Source: Clostridiales bacterium (GTDB lineage: Bacteria > Bacillota_A > Clostridia > Saccharofermentanales > Saccharofermentanaceae). Taken from it: DNA of 21,583 nucleotides. This document shows, piece by piece, positions 14,883 to 21,583 of this stretch (position 1 is the first letter of the stretch; the number at the start of each line of letters is the position of its first letter). The notes beneath the pieces were generated by a model, which saw only the letters and a list, made by a program, of their open reading frames with translations, was not told the DNA's origin and made no database searches. Both the position numbers and the translations under genes were made by a program. The stretch spans positions 1 to 21,583 of the forward strand of contig JAGCGE010000296.1 in the NCBI GenBank assembly GCA_017649745.1, written 5' to 3'.

Positions 14883-16445
14883 TCATTCATCCTTAAAACC
14901 AGGATTGAAGTTTCTTAATACTTCTTTGACTTCAGGGAGAGAGTCGATAAAGACTTCTACGCATTTAGGATCAAACTGTGTTCCTATTCCTTCTTTGATT
15001 ATCTCTATCGATTTATCAAGAGAGAACGCAGGCTTATATACACGTGGTGATGTAAGAGCATCAAAGACGTCAGCTACTGCCATGATCCTTGCAGATAATG
15101 GTATGTCATTATCATGAAGTTGTTCAGGATATCCTTTTCCGTCCCAGCGTTCATGATGGTAGGCAACCATATTGCGTGCTTCGCGAAGGTAACTTCCGCC
15201 TTCAATGGTGCTTATCGCTTTATCGATTATCTGTTTTCCTGATTCAGAATGCGTCTTCATTATCTCGAATTCTTCCTCAGTAAGCTTGCCAGGTTTGTTT
15301 AATATAGCGTCAGGGATCTTGATCTTACCAACATCGTGAAGTGGAGCAGACCTTATAACATCTTCGATATACTCAGGTGTAAGAATATCTTGGTAGTAAC
15401 CCTTTTTCTTAAGTCCTTCAAGGATTATTCGAACATATTCAGCTGTTTTCTGAATATGGGCACCTGTATCGGAATCGCGAGTTTCTACCATATCTGACAT
15501 CAGTACCATAAGACCATTTTGCATCTTCATGGTGTTTTCAGTATATTGGCGAATGTCACGGAGTTGTTTTGCCATATCTGATTCCATTCGGCTGATCGTA
15601 GTATAAAGATCTCCAACTTCGTTTTTGGATCGAATATCAACTTGTTCGAGCTTATTAACGCTCTCGTCCATGGCTTTCTGATCACCAATATTCTTTATGA
15701 AATCATTAGCTGCATCTGTCACACTGGTAATAGGGTAGATGAGTGAGAATTCGATCTTAGCTAGATAGACTATGATGGTTATGATCGTAAAGATCGAAAC
15801 GAAGATAAGGATAGACCTGACATATACAAACATCTCAGATTTTATGTCAGCTATATCAATCTCTACGCATAGAAGTCCAACAGGATTACCATTACTGTCG
15901 AATATGACTTTGTAGCCGTTAAGCATGTCGCCATATGAATCGGAATGTCCTTGTAAGACTGCACTTTCTTTTTGGCTGTTCTTTATAGCATTTTGGAGAA
16001 TGAGTAATGTATCATCCTCAAAACTTCCTTCTTCACAAGGTTTTCCAAGGTAAGTATATTGGCCGCCGTTTGCAAGTTCTTCAGCAGTCTTTGTATTAAC
16101 AGCATACGTTAGACTGTGGATGTCATTTATATCATCAAAATAGACTGCATACAGATATTCGATTTCAGAGTTTTCCTTGACTTTGTTTAAGTGTTCTCGC
16201 ATTTCTTCATATCCTTCAGACATCTCGCGAGAATCTATCATGTCGCCGAATGAATAGTCTTCAGCAAAAATATACGCATTATCGAGAACAGTTAGGGCAT
16301 ACTTCTCATAGTTCTTGGTAACATTCTTTTTGAAAAGGTGATAACCGATCAATACGACTGATAACGTGAGAATCAAGATCGCAATAACCGAATATAAAGC
16401 TGCAACAATCTTTATGCTTAAGCCCCTGCGTTGCTTCTTTTTCAA
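14883..16445 (-). CDS. Membrane-anchored HD-GYP domain protein, probable c-di-GMP phosphodiesterase
   Basis: A 520-residue membrane sensor. It has a transmembrane helix (about 10-36), an extracellular sensor region (about 37-207), a second helix (about 208-230), a HAMP-like and coiled-coil linker (about 235-310), and an HD-GYP domain (about 315-510). The signature residues are present: LHDVGKIKIPDAIL with His370-Asp371, YHHERWDGKGYP with the GYP triplet at 438-440, and ADVFDALTS. HD-GYP proteins with these residues usually hydrolyse cyclic di-GMP in response to the sensor signal; the signal is unknown. I chose the TTG at 16445 because GGGGTGA precedes it by five bases and translation then begins MKKKQRRG, right before the first helix. 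An upstream in-frame ATG at 16511 overlaps the probable promoter. Confidence 0.9.
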   Translation of the reverse strand: MKKKQRRGLSIKIVAALYSVIAILILTLSVVLIGYHLFKKNVTKNYEKYALTVLDNAYIFAEDYSFGDMIDSREMSEGYEEMREHLNKVKENSEIEYLYAVYFDDINDIHSLTYAVNTKTAEELANGGQYTYLGKPCEEGSFEDDTLLILQNAIKNSQKESAVLQGHSDSYGDMLNGYKVIFDSNGNPVGLLCVEIDIADIKSEMFVYVRSILIFVSIFTIITIIVYLAKIEFSLIYPITSVTDAANDFIKNIGDQKAMDESVNKLEQVDIRSKNEVGDLYTTISRMESDMAKQLRDIRQYTENTMKMQNGLMVLMSDMVETRDSDTGAHIQKTAEYVRIILEGLKKKGYYQDILTPEYIEDVIRSAPLHDVGKIKIPDAILNKPGKLTEEEFEIMKTHSESGKQIIDKAISTIEGGSYLREARNMVAYHHERWDGKGYPEQLHDNDIPLSARIMAVADVFDALTSPRVYKPAFSLDKSIEIIKEGIGTQFDPKCVEVFIDSLPEVKEVLRNFNPGFKDE

Positions 16446-16501
16446 GATATTCACCCCAAAACACTTAATAACTTGCCGTACGTTTGCCCCCATACAAAAT
16501 A

Positions 16502-16510
16502 ATTGTAACA
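16502..16510 (-). promoter_or_regulatory. Extended -10 promoter for the HD-GYP gene
   Basis: On the minus strand TGT directly precedes TACAAT, an extended -10 element about 57 bases before the TTG start. The 5' leader would be about 50 bases. No good -35 box is seen. Confidence 0.5.
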
Positions 16511-16559
16511 TATAAATTATTAATGATTTTTAAACAAAATATGACGAACTCTGAAATCA

Positions 16560-16589
16560 TTCACTATAACAGCATCAGGTGTTTATATT
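16560..16589 (+). promoter_or_regulatory. Probable promoter of the ADP-ribosylglycohydrolase gene
   Basis: TTCACT (16560-16565) and TATATT (16584-16589) are 18 bases apart. The RNA would start near 16596, which leaves about 47 bases before ATG 16643 but only a few before the upstream ATG 16604. This supports the later start. Confidence 0.5.
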
Positions 16590-16642
16590 GTGATAAGATT
16601 TAAATGAATATTAGATATAGTAGGGAAGGATACAGGTGGTAT

Positions 16643-17428
16643 ATGTACGGTGCAGTTTTTGGAGATATAATCGGTTCTTATTATGAATGGCATAACAAAA
16701 AGAGTGAGGATATTGATCTTTTTCCTTCTGAAGCACACTTTACGGATGATACAGTCTTAACAGCTGCTATCGCTGACAGTATTCTTCATATGGAAGATAA
16801 TTCTCCTCGAAAATGCTATGCAAATCACATAAAAGCGTATTACAAACGTTATCCAAATGCCGGATTTGGAACTATGTTCAGAGAGTGGGCAGAATCAGAT
16901 CATCTAAGTGTTCAGCGAAGTTATGGTAATGGAGCTGCTATGAGAGTTTCAGCCATTAGCTGGGCTTTCGATGATGAAAAAGAGATCTTGCATCAGGTTA
17001 AGGAGAGTTGCCATTATACTCATAATCATCGTGAGGCTATAAGATGTGCACAGGCTGTTGCAATAGCTGTTTATCTTGCTCGAAAAGACGCAACAAAAGA
17101 AGAGATCAAGTTAAAAATGGAATCCGATTTCAAGATGAGATTTTTTCCTCTTGATGATATTCGTGAGTCTTATGAATTTGACAGTCGTTCTGATTATTCT
17201 GTTCCTCCTGCTATAGAAGCTTTTTTCGAAAGCGACGATTATGAGTCAGCTATTAGGAAAGCAATATCAATAGGTGGCGACAGCGACACTATCGCAGCAA
17301 TTGCCGGTGGCATAGCAGAAGCATTCTATGGAGTAATTCCTGATCATATCAGAACTAAAGGCAGATTGATCTTAGATAGCGGACTAAAGCGAGTACTCGA
17401 TGAGTTTGAGAAGAAATATTGCAATTGA
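16643..17428 (+). CDS. ADP-ribosylglycohydrolase family protein
   Basis: A 261-residue all-alpha protein of the DraG/ADP-ribosylglycohydrolase family, which removes ADP-ribose from proteins or hydrolyses related ADP-ribosyl compounds using two metal ions. The metal-binding motifs are clear: Thr34-Asp35-Asp36 in HFTDDT near the N-terminus and GGDSDTIAAIAGGIAEA near the C-terminus; YGNGAAMR and the His-rich HYTHNHREA segment are also conserved features. No ADP-ribosyltransferase partner is visible nearby, so the target is unknown. I chose ATG 16643 because the family starts MYGAxxGDxxGS and AGGTGG and GGGAAGGA lie upstream. ATG 16604 would add 13 residues and has no ribosome binding site. Confidence 0.88.
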   Translation: MYGAVFGDIIGSYYEWHNKKSEDIDLFPSEAHFTDDTVLTAAIADSILHMEDNSPRKCYANHIKAYYKRYPNAGFGTMFREWAESDHLSVQRSYGNGAAMRVSAISWAFDDEKEILHQVKESCHYTHNHREAIRCAQAVAIAVYLARKDATKEEIKLKMESDFKMRFFPLDDIRESYEFDSRSDYSVPPAIEAFFESDDYESAIRKAISIGGDSDTIAAIAGGIAEAFYGVIPDHIRTKGRLILDSGLKRVLDEFEKKYCN

Positions 17429-17443
17429 AGAGATTTTAAAAAA

Positions 17444-17687
17444 GTGAAGTTAGTACTCAGCATATGCGATCATCCCTGATTTTGGTGTAACAGATACCTT
17501 TGATCTTGATATCATTTTCGATGATGATTTCTGGAAAACTACTGATATTAAGATAGGGGACAGATTAACTATAGATTTTAGCATCATAAATAAATGTATA
17601 GGGATCAGGGAAGTCGAAGTGATCGATATTCGTAAAGATATTCCTATCAATCATCTTCAAAACAAAAAATCTCACAATATTGAATAG
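17444..17687 (+). pseudogene. Small unrecognised frame needing a +1 shift at CCC-TGA (programmed or broken)
   Basis: I do not recognise this product. A GTG at 17444 opens a frame of eleven codons ending in CCC (17474-17476) followed by TGA. Slipping one base forward on the proline codon (CCC to CCT) continues in a frame open for 69 more codons to TAG at 17685-17687, giving about 80 residues. The downstream part looks like real protein: acidic, alternating strand-like, with segments such as TFDLDIIFDDDFW and KIGDRLTIDF. That frame has a stop at 17451 and no normal start codon, so it can be made only by a shift, from a non-standard start, or not at all. It lies 15 bases after the ADP-ribosylglycohydrolase stop. 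The ribosome binding site (GAAGAG, 17427-17432) is weak and distant. A simple frameshift mutation in a decaying gene is the main alternative. Confidence 0.4.
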
Positions 17688-17724
17688 TTTTATTTATATT
17701 TTGTTATTTATTTTACCTTCGCTG

Positions 17725-17733
17725 TGATAGAAT
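17725..17733 (+). promoter_or_regulatory. Extended -10 promoter for the LRR protein gene
   Basis: TGA directly precedes TAGAAT (17728-17733), an extended -10 element. AT-rich TTATTT lies 18 bases upstream as a weak -35. Transcription would begin near 17740, at the base of the leader hairpin. Confidence 0.5.
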
Positions 17734-17737
17734 CCTT

Positions 17738-17764
17738 ACTGTCATGATAAATTCATGGCACAGT
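17738..17764 (+). promoter_or_regulatory. Hairpin in the 5' leader of the LRR protein gene
   Basis: ACTGTCATGA (17738-17747) pairs with TCATG (17753-17757) and ACAGT (17760-17764), with a two-base GC bulge and a TAAAT loop. It lies between the predicted transcription start and the ribosome binding site. The following T run is only four long, so it is not a good terminator; mRNA stabilisation or a protein site is possible. Confidence 0.45.
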
Positions 17765-17794
17765 TTTACGACTGACAAAAGGAAGGTAAGAAGA

Positions 17795-20344
17795 ATGAAA
17801 CAACTTTTAAAGTGTTTCGCTGCGCTTTTTTGTGCAGTGATTGTTTTTTCGAGTTTTAATACTCTTCGCGTAGATGCAGCTACAGATGGTATTCCGATCG
17901 ATAAAGATCATTTCCCGGATGCTATATTAAGATCTCTTCTGGCAAGTTCAACCTATAACAAGGATGGAAACAATTATCTTAATGATTATGAGCTTAAGCG
18001 CATTAAGAATCTCCATTGTGAACACATGGGAATTTCAACTCTTGAAGGTATCGAATACCTTAAATATATGGAAGGACTTTGGTGTCGAGACAACAATCTG
18101 TCTACATTAGATGTTTCAAAAAACGAAGCTATAGTTGGTGTTTGGTGCTCTGAAAATAAGAAGATACAATATTTGGATTTTTCGAAAAACAAGAACCTTC
18201 AGTGGGTATATTGCTTCGATTGTGATCTCAGAGGACTTAATATCAGTTCTAATACTGAATTGGGATATCTCGAATGTAATTCTAACCCTAATCTTAAAGA
18301 ACTTAATCTTAAAGGTAATCCGAAGCTTGAGCATTTATTTGCCAGCAAATGCGGACTTAAAAAACTTGATCTTTCAGGTAATCCGCTTCTAAGCGAAGTT
18401 AATTGTACTCATAATGATCTCGAGTACTTGGATGTTTCCAAGAATACAAGACTTAAAAGACTTGATATCTGGTACAATAAGAGACTTACAAGCGTTGATA
18501 TTACGAACTTAAAAGAATTAGAATATTTCAATTGTGCTTGGAATAACATGCCAAAGATCGATGTAACCAAGAATCCTGAGCTTGCAGAACTTGTCTGCAG
18601 CCATAATGAAGTTACAGAACTTGATCTTTCTCATAACCCGAAACTCGCATTCCTTGTGTGTGATTGTAATACTAAACTTAAGAAACTCGATCTTTCGCAT
18701 AATCCTAAGCTTTATTATCTTTATGCATATGGTCTTTCTTTGATCGATACCATTGATATCAGTAAGAATAGCCGACTTTGCAAGGTATATAACGAAGGTG
18801 TTTATCATCATGATGATAATATCGGTAGAGTATGGGATAAAGAAATAAATTATGGCGGAAGTGGAGATCCATTTGATCAGCTGTTGCATACTGTTGCTTT
18901 CGATGACGGTACTAAGATCATCGGAACTTATAACGGTACCAATGATGTTCCTGATTGCTATCTTGATTTTAATGACGGCTTTTCAGGGTCTGAGCGTTTT
19001 GCTACAAGACAGGAAGCTATCTGGCTTCTTTACGAGATGGCAGGAGCACCTGCTGTAAGCGGTTCTTCAACTTTTACTGATGTAGATCCTAATTCAGCTT
19101 TTGCTGATGCTATCAAGTGGGGTCAGGATAATAAGATCTGTTTGGGTTATCCGAGGATCTGTGACGATACATTCTGCGGTAATGAATTGATCAACAGAGA
19201 AGACTTTGCACTTATGGCTCATAGATATGCTAAGACTATGGGTTTTGGTACTTCGTTTGACTATGGCAGAACTGACTGGCTCAAAGATTTCTCGGCTATT
19301 GATTTCTATGGTTGGGGTGCTTTTACATGGGCTATCCAGTTCGAGGTATTGTTGAAAAAAGATGGTGGTACGATGGGATATCCTCACGGCAGAATGACTT
19401 GGGATGAACTTGAGGCAGGATGTAATAAGATATTCCATTTGGATGAGGCAGCTTCATATGCTGACAGAGTTTCTAATGGTAAAGTATGGGCACCACCGAA
19501 GGATGGAGAGCCTGCAAAGCCTAGAACACCAGTTCCAACTAGTGGTTCAACTACCGGATCAAATAATGGCTCAACTACAGGTTCATTTACACTTTCACCT
19601 GAGGCAGCTCAGAAGTTCGGTGATTTTGTAGAACGTCTCTATGTTGTAGCTCTTAATCGTCCATCTGAAAAAGAGGGTAAAGATTATTGGTTAGAGCTTG
19701 TTGGTAATGGAACATTAACAGGTGCTGATTGTGCTCGTTTCTTCTTAACTAGTCAGGAGTTTAAGGACAGGGGATTAAGTGATGAGGAATTCCTGAAGGT
19801 TCTTTACACAACATTCTTCGATCGGAATGCAGCTGATGATCCGGATGGTTTTAACTTCTGGCTCAATAGCCTTAAGACAGTAGGTAAAGATACTGTTGTT
19901 GAAGGTTTCATCAACTCACCTGAGTGGTGCAATATTTGTGCTGAATTCGGTATCAGATCAGGAGCTCCTACAGCTAAGGCTACTAAGGCATCATCAAATG
20001 CTACAGCCTTTGCTACAAGACTTTATACTGAATGTCTTGGTCGTGAGCCTGAGCAGGCAGGACTTGATTACTGGAGTCTTGGACTTACTAATCAGGAACT
20101 TACCGGATCACAGGCAGCTCATGAGTTCTTCTACTGTAAGGAGTTTAATGACCACGGATTCAGTAATGAGGAACTTCTTACAAGAATGTATAAGACATTC
20201 ATGGGAAGAGATCCTGATGCAGAAGGACTTAAGTACTGGCTAGACAATATGAATAATGGTATGACTAAAGACCAGGTATTCTACAGTTTTGTTCAGTCAC
20301 AAGAGTTTACCGGTATCTGCGCTAGTTACGCGATCATCAGATAA
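17795..20344 (+). CDS. Secreted Cys-ladder LRR protein with SLH-like region and DUF4214-like repeats
   Basis: An 849-residue exported protein. It has a signal peptide (about 1-28; KCFAALFCAVIVF core, cleavage after VDA) and an N-cap with an EF-hand-like loop (NKDGNNYLND). About 11 leucine-rich repeats of ~21 residues follow the pattern LxxLxCxxNxLxxLDLSxNP; the recurring cysteine resembles the cysteine ladder of Listeria InlJ. Next are degenerate SLH-like segments (FTDVDPNSAFADAIKWGQ; INREDFALMAHRYAK), a Thr/Ser/Gly/Pro linker, and two DUF4214-like regions (about residues 605-720 and 735-849), each with paired motifs such as LYxxxLxRxPxxxGxxYW. Repeats and cap suggest surface binding; the ligand is unknown. 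I chose ATG 17795 because GGAAGG at 17781-17786 lies eight bases upstream and it opens the signal peptide. An ATG 51 bases upstream falls in the leader hairpin. Confidence 0.9.
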   Translation: MKQLLKCFAALFCAVIVFSSFNTLRVDAATDGIPIDKDHFPDAILRSLLASSTYNKDGNNYLNDYELKRIKNLHCEHMGISTLEGIEYLKYMEGLWCRDNNLSTLDVSKNEAIVGVWCSENKKIQYLDFSKNKNLQWVYCFDCDLRGLNISSNTELGYLECNSNPNLKELNLKGNPKLEHLFASKCGLKKLDLSGNPLLSEVNCTHNDLEYLDVSKNTRLKRLDIWYNKRLTSVDITNLKELEYFNCAWNNMPKIDVTKNPELAELVCSHNEVTELDLSHNPKLAFLVCDCNTKLKKLDLSHNPKLYYLYAYGLSLIDTIDISKNSRLCKVYNEGVYHHDDNIGRVWDKEINYGGSGDPFDQLLHTVAFDDGTKIIGTYNGTNDVPDCYLDFNDGFSGSERFATRQEAIWLLYEMAGAPAVSGSSTFTDVDPNSAFADAIKWGQDNKICLGYPRICDDTFCGNELINREDFALMAHRYAKTMGFGTSFDYGRTDWLKDFSAIDFYGWGAFTWAIQFEVLLKKDGGTMGYPHGRMTWDELEAGCNKIFHLDEAASYADRVSNGKVWAPPKDGEPAKPRTPVPTSGSTTGSNNGSTTGSFTLSPEAAQKFGDFVERLYVVALNRPSEKEGKDYWLELVGNGTLTGADCARFFLTSQEFKDRGLSDEEFLKVLYTTFFDRNAADDPDGFNFWLNSLKTVGKDTVVEGFINSPEWCNICAEFGIRSGAPTAKATKASSNATAFATRLYTECLGREPEQAGLDYWSLGLTNQELTGSQAAHEFFYCKEFNDHGFSNEELLTRMYKTFMGRDPDAEGLKYWLDNMNNGMTKDQVFYSFVQSQEFTGICASYAIIR

Positions 20345-20356
20345 ACACGCGTGTTT
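20343..20356. repeat. 14-bp perfect palindrome at the LRR gene stop and pheS promoter
   Basis: AAACACGCGTGTTT reads the same on both strands. It overlaps the stop codon of the LRR protein gene and ends two bases before the -35 box of the pheS promoter. It could be an operator or a very short hairpin (5-bp stem, CGCG loop); no T run follows. Confidence 0.6.
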
Positions 20357-20358
20357 GC

Positions 20359-20387
20359 TTGACTTTTCGCGGCGGCATAGGTACAAT
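20359..20387 (+). promoter_or_regulatory. Promoter of the pheS T-box operon
   Basis: TTGACT (20359-20364) and TACAAT (20382-20387) are exactly 17 bases apart. Transcription would begin near 20394, just before the conserved start of the T-box leader. Confidence 0.85.
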
Positions 20388-20393
20388 CGGTCT

Positions 20394-20659
20394 AGCGATG
20401 AAGGTGCGTAAGTAGTCTTTTTATGACAGGAAAAGAGAGTCGTGTCACCGGCTGAAAGCACGACCCCGGGGTACTAAGATGAATTTCAACACTGGAGCGT
20501 TCTGTGAAAACGGTTATTCTGATTAAGCAGATGCACGCGCAGCATTATGGCGCGATCAAGTGCGGGAAGCTAAGGCTTTTCGAACATGGGTGGTACCGCG
20601 AAGGTGCGATATATAAGCGAATTCGTCCCATGGCAATGAAATGTTGCCATGGGATTTTT
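20394..20659 (+). promoter_or_regulatory. T-box leader for pheS, phenylalanine specifier
   Basis: A tRNA-sensing transcription attenuator of about 266 bases. Seen in order are the stem I start (GATGAAGGTGCG), an AGAGAG bulge with the distal GGCTGAAAG loop, the specifier region GAATTTCAAC with the phenylalanine codon TTC at 20485-20487 followed by a purine, a stem III, and the T-box core GGGTGGTACCGCG at 20588-20600. CATGGG (20585-20590) can pair with CCCATG inside the terminator, forming the antiterminator. Known mechanism: uncharged tRNA-Phe binds the specifier and the TGG bulge and stabilises the antiterminator, so pheS is expressed when phenylalanine is short. The downstream gene agrees with the specifier. 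Confidence 0.92.
20626..20659 (+). terminator. T-box regulated terminator
   Basis: An 11-bp perfect stem, TCCCATGGCAA (20626-20636) with TTGCCATGGGA (20644-20654), has a 7-base loop and is followed by TTTTT. Its 5' arm is shared with the antiterminator. Confidence 0.92.
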
Positions 20660-20694
20660 GTATTTCTAAGGCGATGAATCAGTAGGAGGAAAAA

Positions 20695-21583
20695 ATGGCT
20701 GAACTTAGCGAAATGAACGAGAAGTTATCTGAGATCAGAAGTCAGATCGAGAAAGATCTCAAAGAGATCAGCAGTTCTAAGGGTGTCTATGAGTACAAGA
20801 AGAGTGTAATGGACTCCAAAGAAGGTAAGATCGGATCTCTCATGAAAGAAATGGGTAAGATCCCTAAAGAACAGAAAGCCGATTACGGTAAGATGGTCAA
20901 CGAGATCAAGAATTGGGCGCAGGAGAAGTTCGATGCGCTTGATGCTGAGTTTAAGGCACAGGAGCAGAAAGCTCGCTATGAGGCTGAAACTATCGATGTA
21001 ACTCTTCCTGAGAAGAAGCAGAAGAAGGGTAACCTTCATCCTAATACTCAGGTAAGAAATCAGATCGTAGATATCTTCGGATCTATGGGATTCCAGATCT
21101 ATGAAGGAAATGAGATCGAGACTGATTACTATAACTTCACGGCCCTCAATATCCCTCAGGATCACCCTGCAAGAGACATGCAGGATACTTTCTACTTAAG
21201 CCCTGAGTTCTTATTGCGTACTCAGACTTCTGCAGGACAGATCCATGTTATGGAAGCTCAGCAGCCACCGATCAAGATCATCTCACCAGGTAAAGTTTTC
21301 CGTTCTGATGATGATGCTACACATTCTCCAATGTTCTCACAGATGGAGGGTCTTGTAGTTGATAAGGGAATCACTCTTTGTGACCTTCAGGGTATGCTCG
21401 ATGTTTTCGTAAAGAAGATCTTCGGCGAAGAGACAAGAACACGTCTTCGTCCTTCATACTTCCCATTCACAGAGCCTTCTGTTGAAGTAGATGTTAGCTG
21501 CTTCCAGTGCGGTGGTAAGGGCTGTCAGCTCTGTACGGGAACAGGCTGGATCGAAGTTCTCGGTGCAGGTGTTGTTAACAAGA
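20695..21583 (+). CDS. pheS: Phenylalanine-tRNA ligase alpha subunit, 3'-truncated by the window edge
   Basis: Alpha subunit of the class II (alpha-beta)2 enzyme that charges tRNA-Phe. The frame is open to the last base (296 codons), so about 40-50 C-terminal residues lie outside the window. The N-terminal half has the coiled coil typical of PheS (about 1-95). Then come [19 protein letters not shown], class II motif 2 with [20 protein letters not shown], and a C-x2-C, C-x2-C cluster (CFQC and CQLC) that many bacterial PheS proteins carry. AGGAGGA at 20684-20690 is four bases before the ATG. The T-box leader with a Phe codon in its specifier confirms the identity. pheT is expected just downstream. 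Confidence 0.96.
   Translation, partial: MAELSEMNEKLSEIRSQIEKDLKEISSSKGVYEYKKSVMDSKEGKIGSLMKEMGKIPKEQKADYGKMVNEIKNWAQEKFDALDAEFKAQEQKARYEAETIDVTLPEKKQKKGNLHPNTQVRNQIVDIFGSMGFQIYEGNEIETDYYNFTALNIPQDHPARDMQDTFYLSPEFLLRTQTSAGQIHVMEAQQPPIKIISPGKVFRSDDDATHSPMFSQMEGLVVDKGITLCDLQGMLDVFVKKIFGEETRTRLRPSYFPFTEPSVEVDVSCFQCGGKGCQLCTGTGWIEVLGAGVVNK

Noticed and set aside
16446..16495. c-di-GMP riboswitch in the HD-GYP leader
   Set aside because: The leader is only about 50 bases and shows no GEMM-type conserved core.
17450..17650. Minus-strand 66-codon frame after the ADP-ribosylglycohydrolase gene
   Set aside because: Serine/isoleucine-rich product with a TTG start and no clear ribosome binding site; the plus-strand frame here looks more like protein.
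17738..17768. Terminator between the small frameshifted frame and the LRR gene
   Set aside because: The stem is AT-rich and only four T residues follow, so termination would be weak; recorded as a leader hairpin instead.
18518..18889. 123-codon minus-strand frame inside the LRR gene
   Set aside because: Antisense shadow of the repeat region: its repeated KIKFxxF-like segments mirror the LRR periodicity, and there is no ribosome binding site or known motif.
19542..19590. Tandem repeat or CRISPR-like pattern
   Set aside because: It is a short coding repeat for the Gly-Ser-Thr linker of the LRR protein, with no spacers and only two imperfect copies.
20725..21165. 146-codon open frame on the minus strand inside pheS
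   Set aside because: It lies fully antisense to well-conserved PheS sequence and its product is a leucine/isoleucine-rich shadow of the acidic and lysine-rich coding strand.

Overview
The window looks like a chromosomal segment of an AT-rich, low-GC Gram-positive bacterium of the class Clostridia, probably from gut or rumen. The reasons are the gene order rny/ymdB and lspA-rluD-phoH-pgpH-ybeY-era-recO, strong GGAGG-type ribosome binding sites, a T-box in front of pheS, and a secreted leucine-rich-repeat protein with DUF4214-like repeats. I cannot name a genus from the sequence alone. No phage, insertion sequence or CRISPR array is visible.

Layout. Positions 1-860 hold the end of an aldo/keto reductase gene. 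A perfect-consensus promoter then drives rny (RNase Y), which ends in a clear intrinsic terminator. From 2701 to 10260 runs a tightly overlapping same-strand block: ymdB, lspA, rluD, phoH, pgpH, a fused ybeY-era gene and recO. It joins RNA and ribosome maturation (YmdB, RluD, PhoH, YbeY, Era) with lipoprotein processing (LspA), c-di-AMP turnover (PgpH) and recombination repair (RecO). A large helicase gene with an N-terminal nuclease-like domain converges on recO and shares its stop-codon bases. It is divergent from a tRNA-Leu(CAG) gene that has its own terminator.

Positions 12888-14873 hold a small mazG-like, HAD-hydrolase and GNAT-acetyltransferase group. A membrane HD-GYP protein (minus strand) converges on it. 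Then come an ADP-ribosylglycohydrolase gene and, 15 bases after it, a small unrecognised reading frame that is continuous only if the ribosome shifts +1 at CCC-TGA. A large secreted protein follows (signal peptide, Cys-ladder LRRs, SLH-like region, two DUF4214-like regions). The window closes with a promoter, a phenylalanine-type T-box leader and the first 296 codons of pheS.

The most unusual items are the single-chain YbeY-Era protein, the CCC-TGA frameshift candidate, a helicase gene that seems to be read from a leaderless transcript, and the nuclease-helicase fusion. All calls come from reading the sequence by eye; no database or folding search was run.
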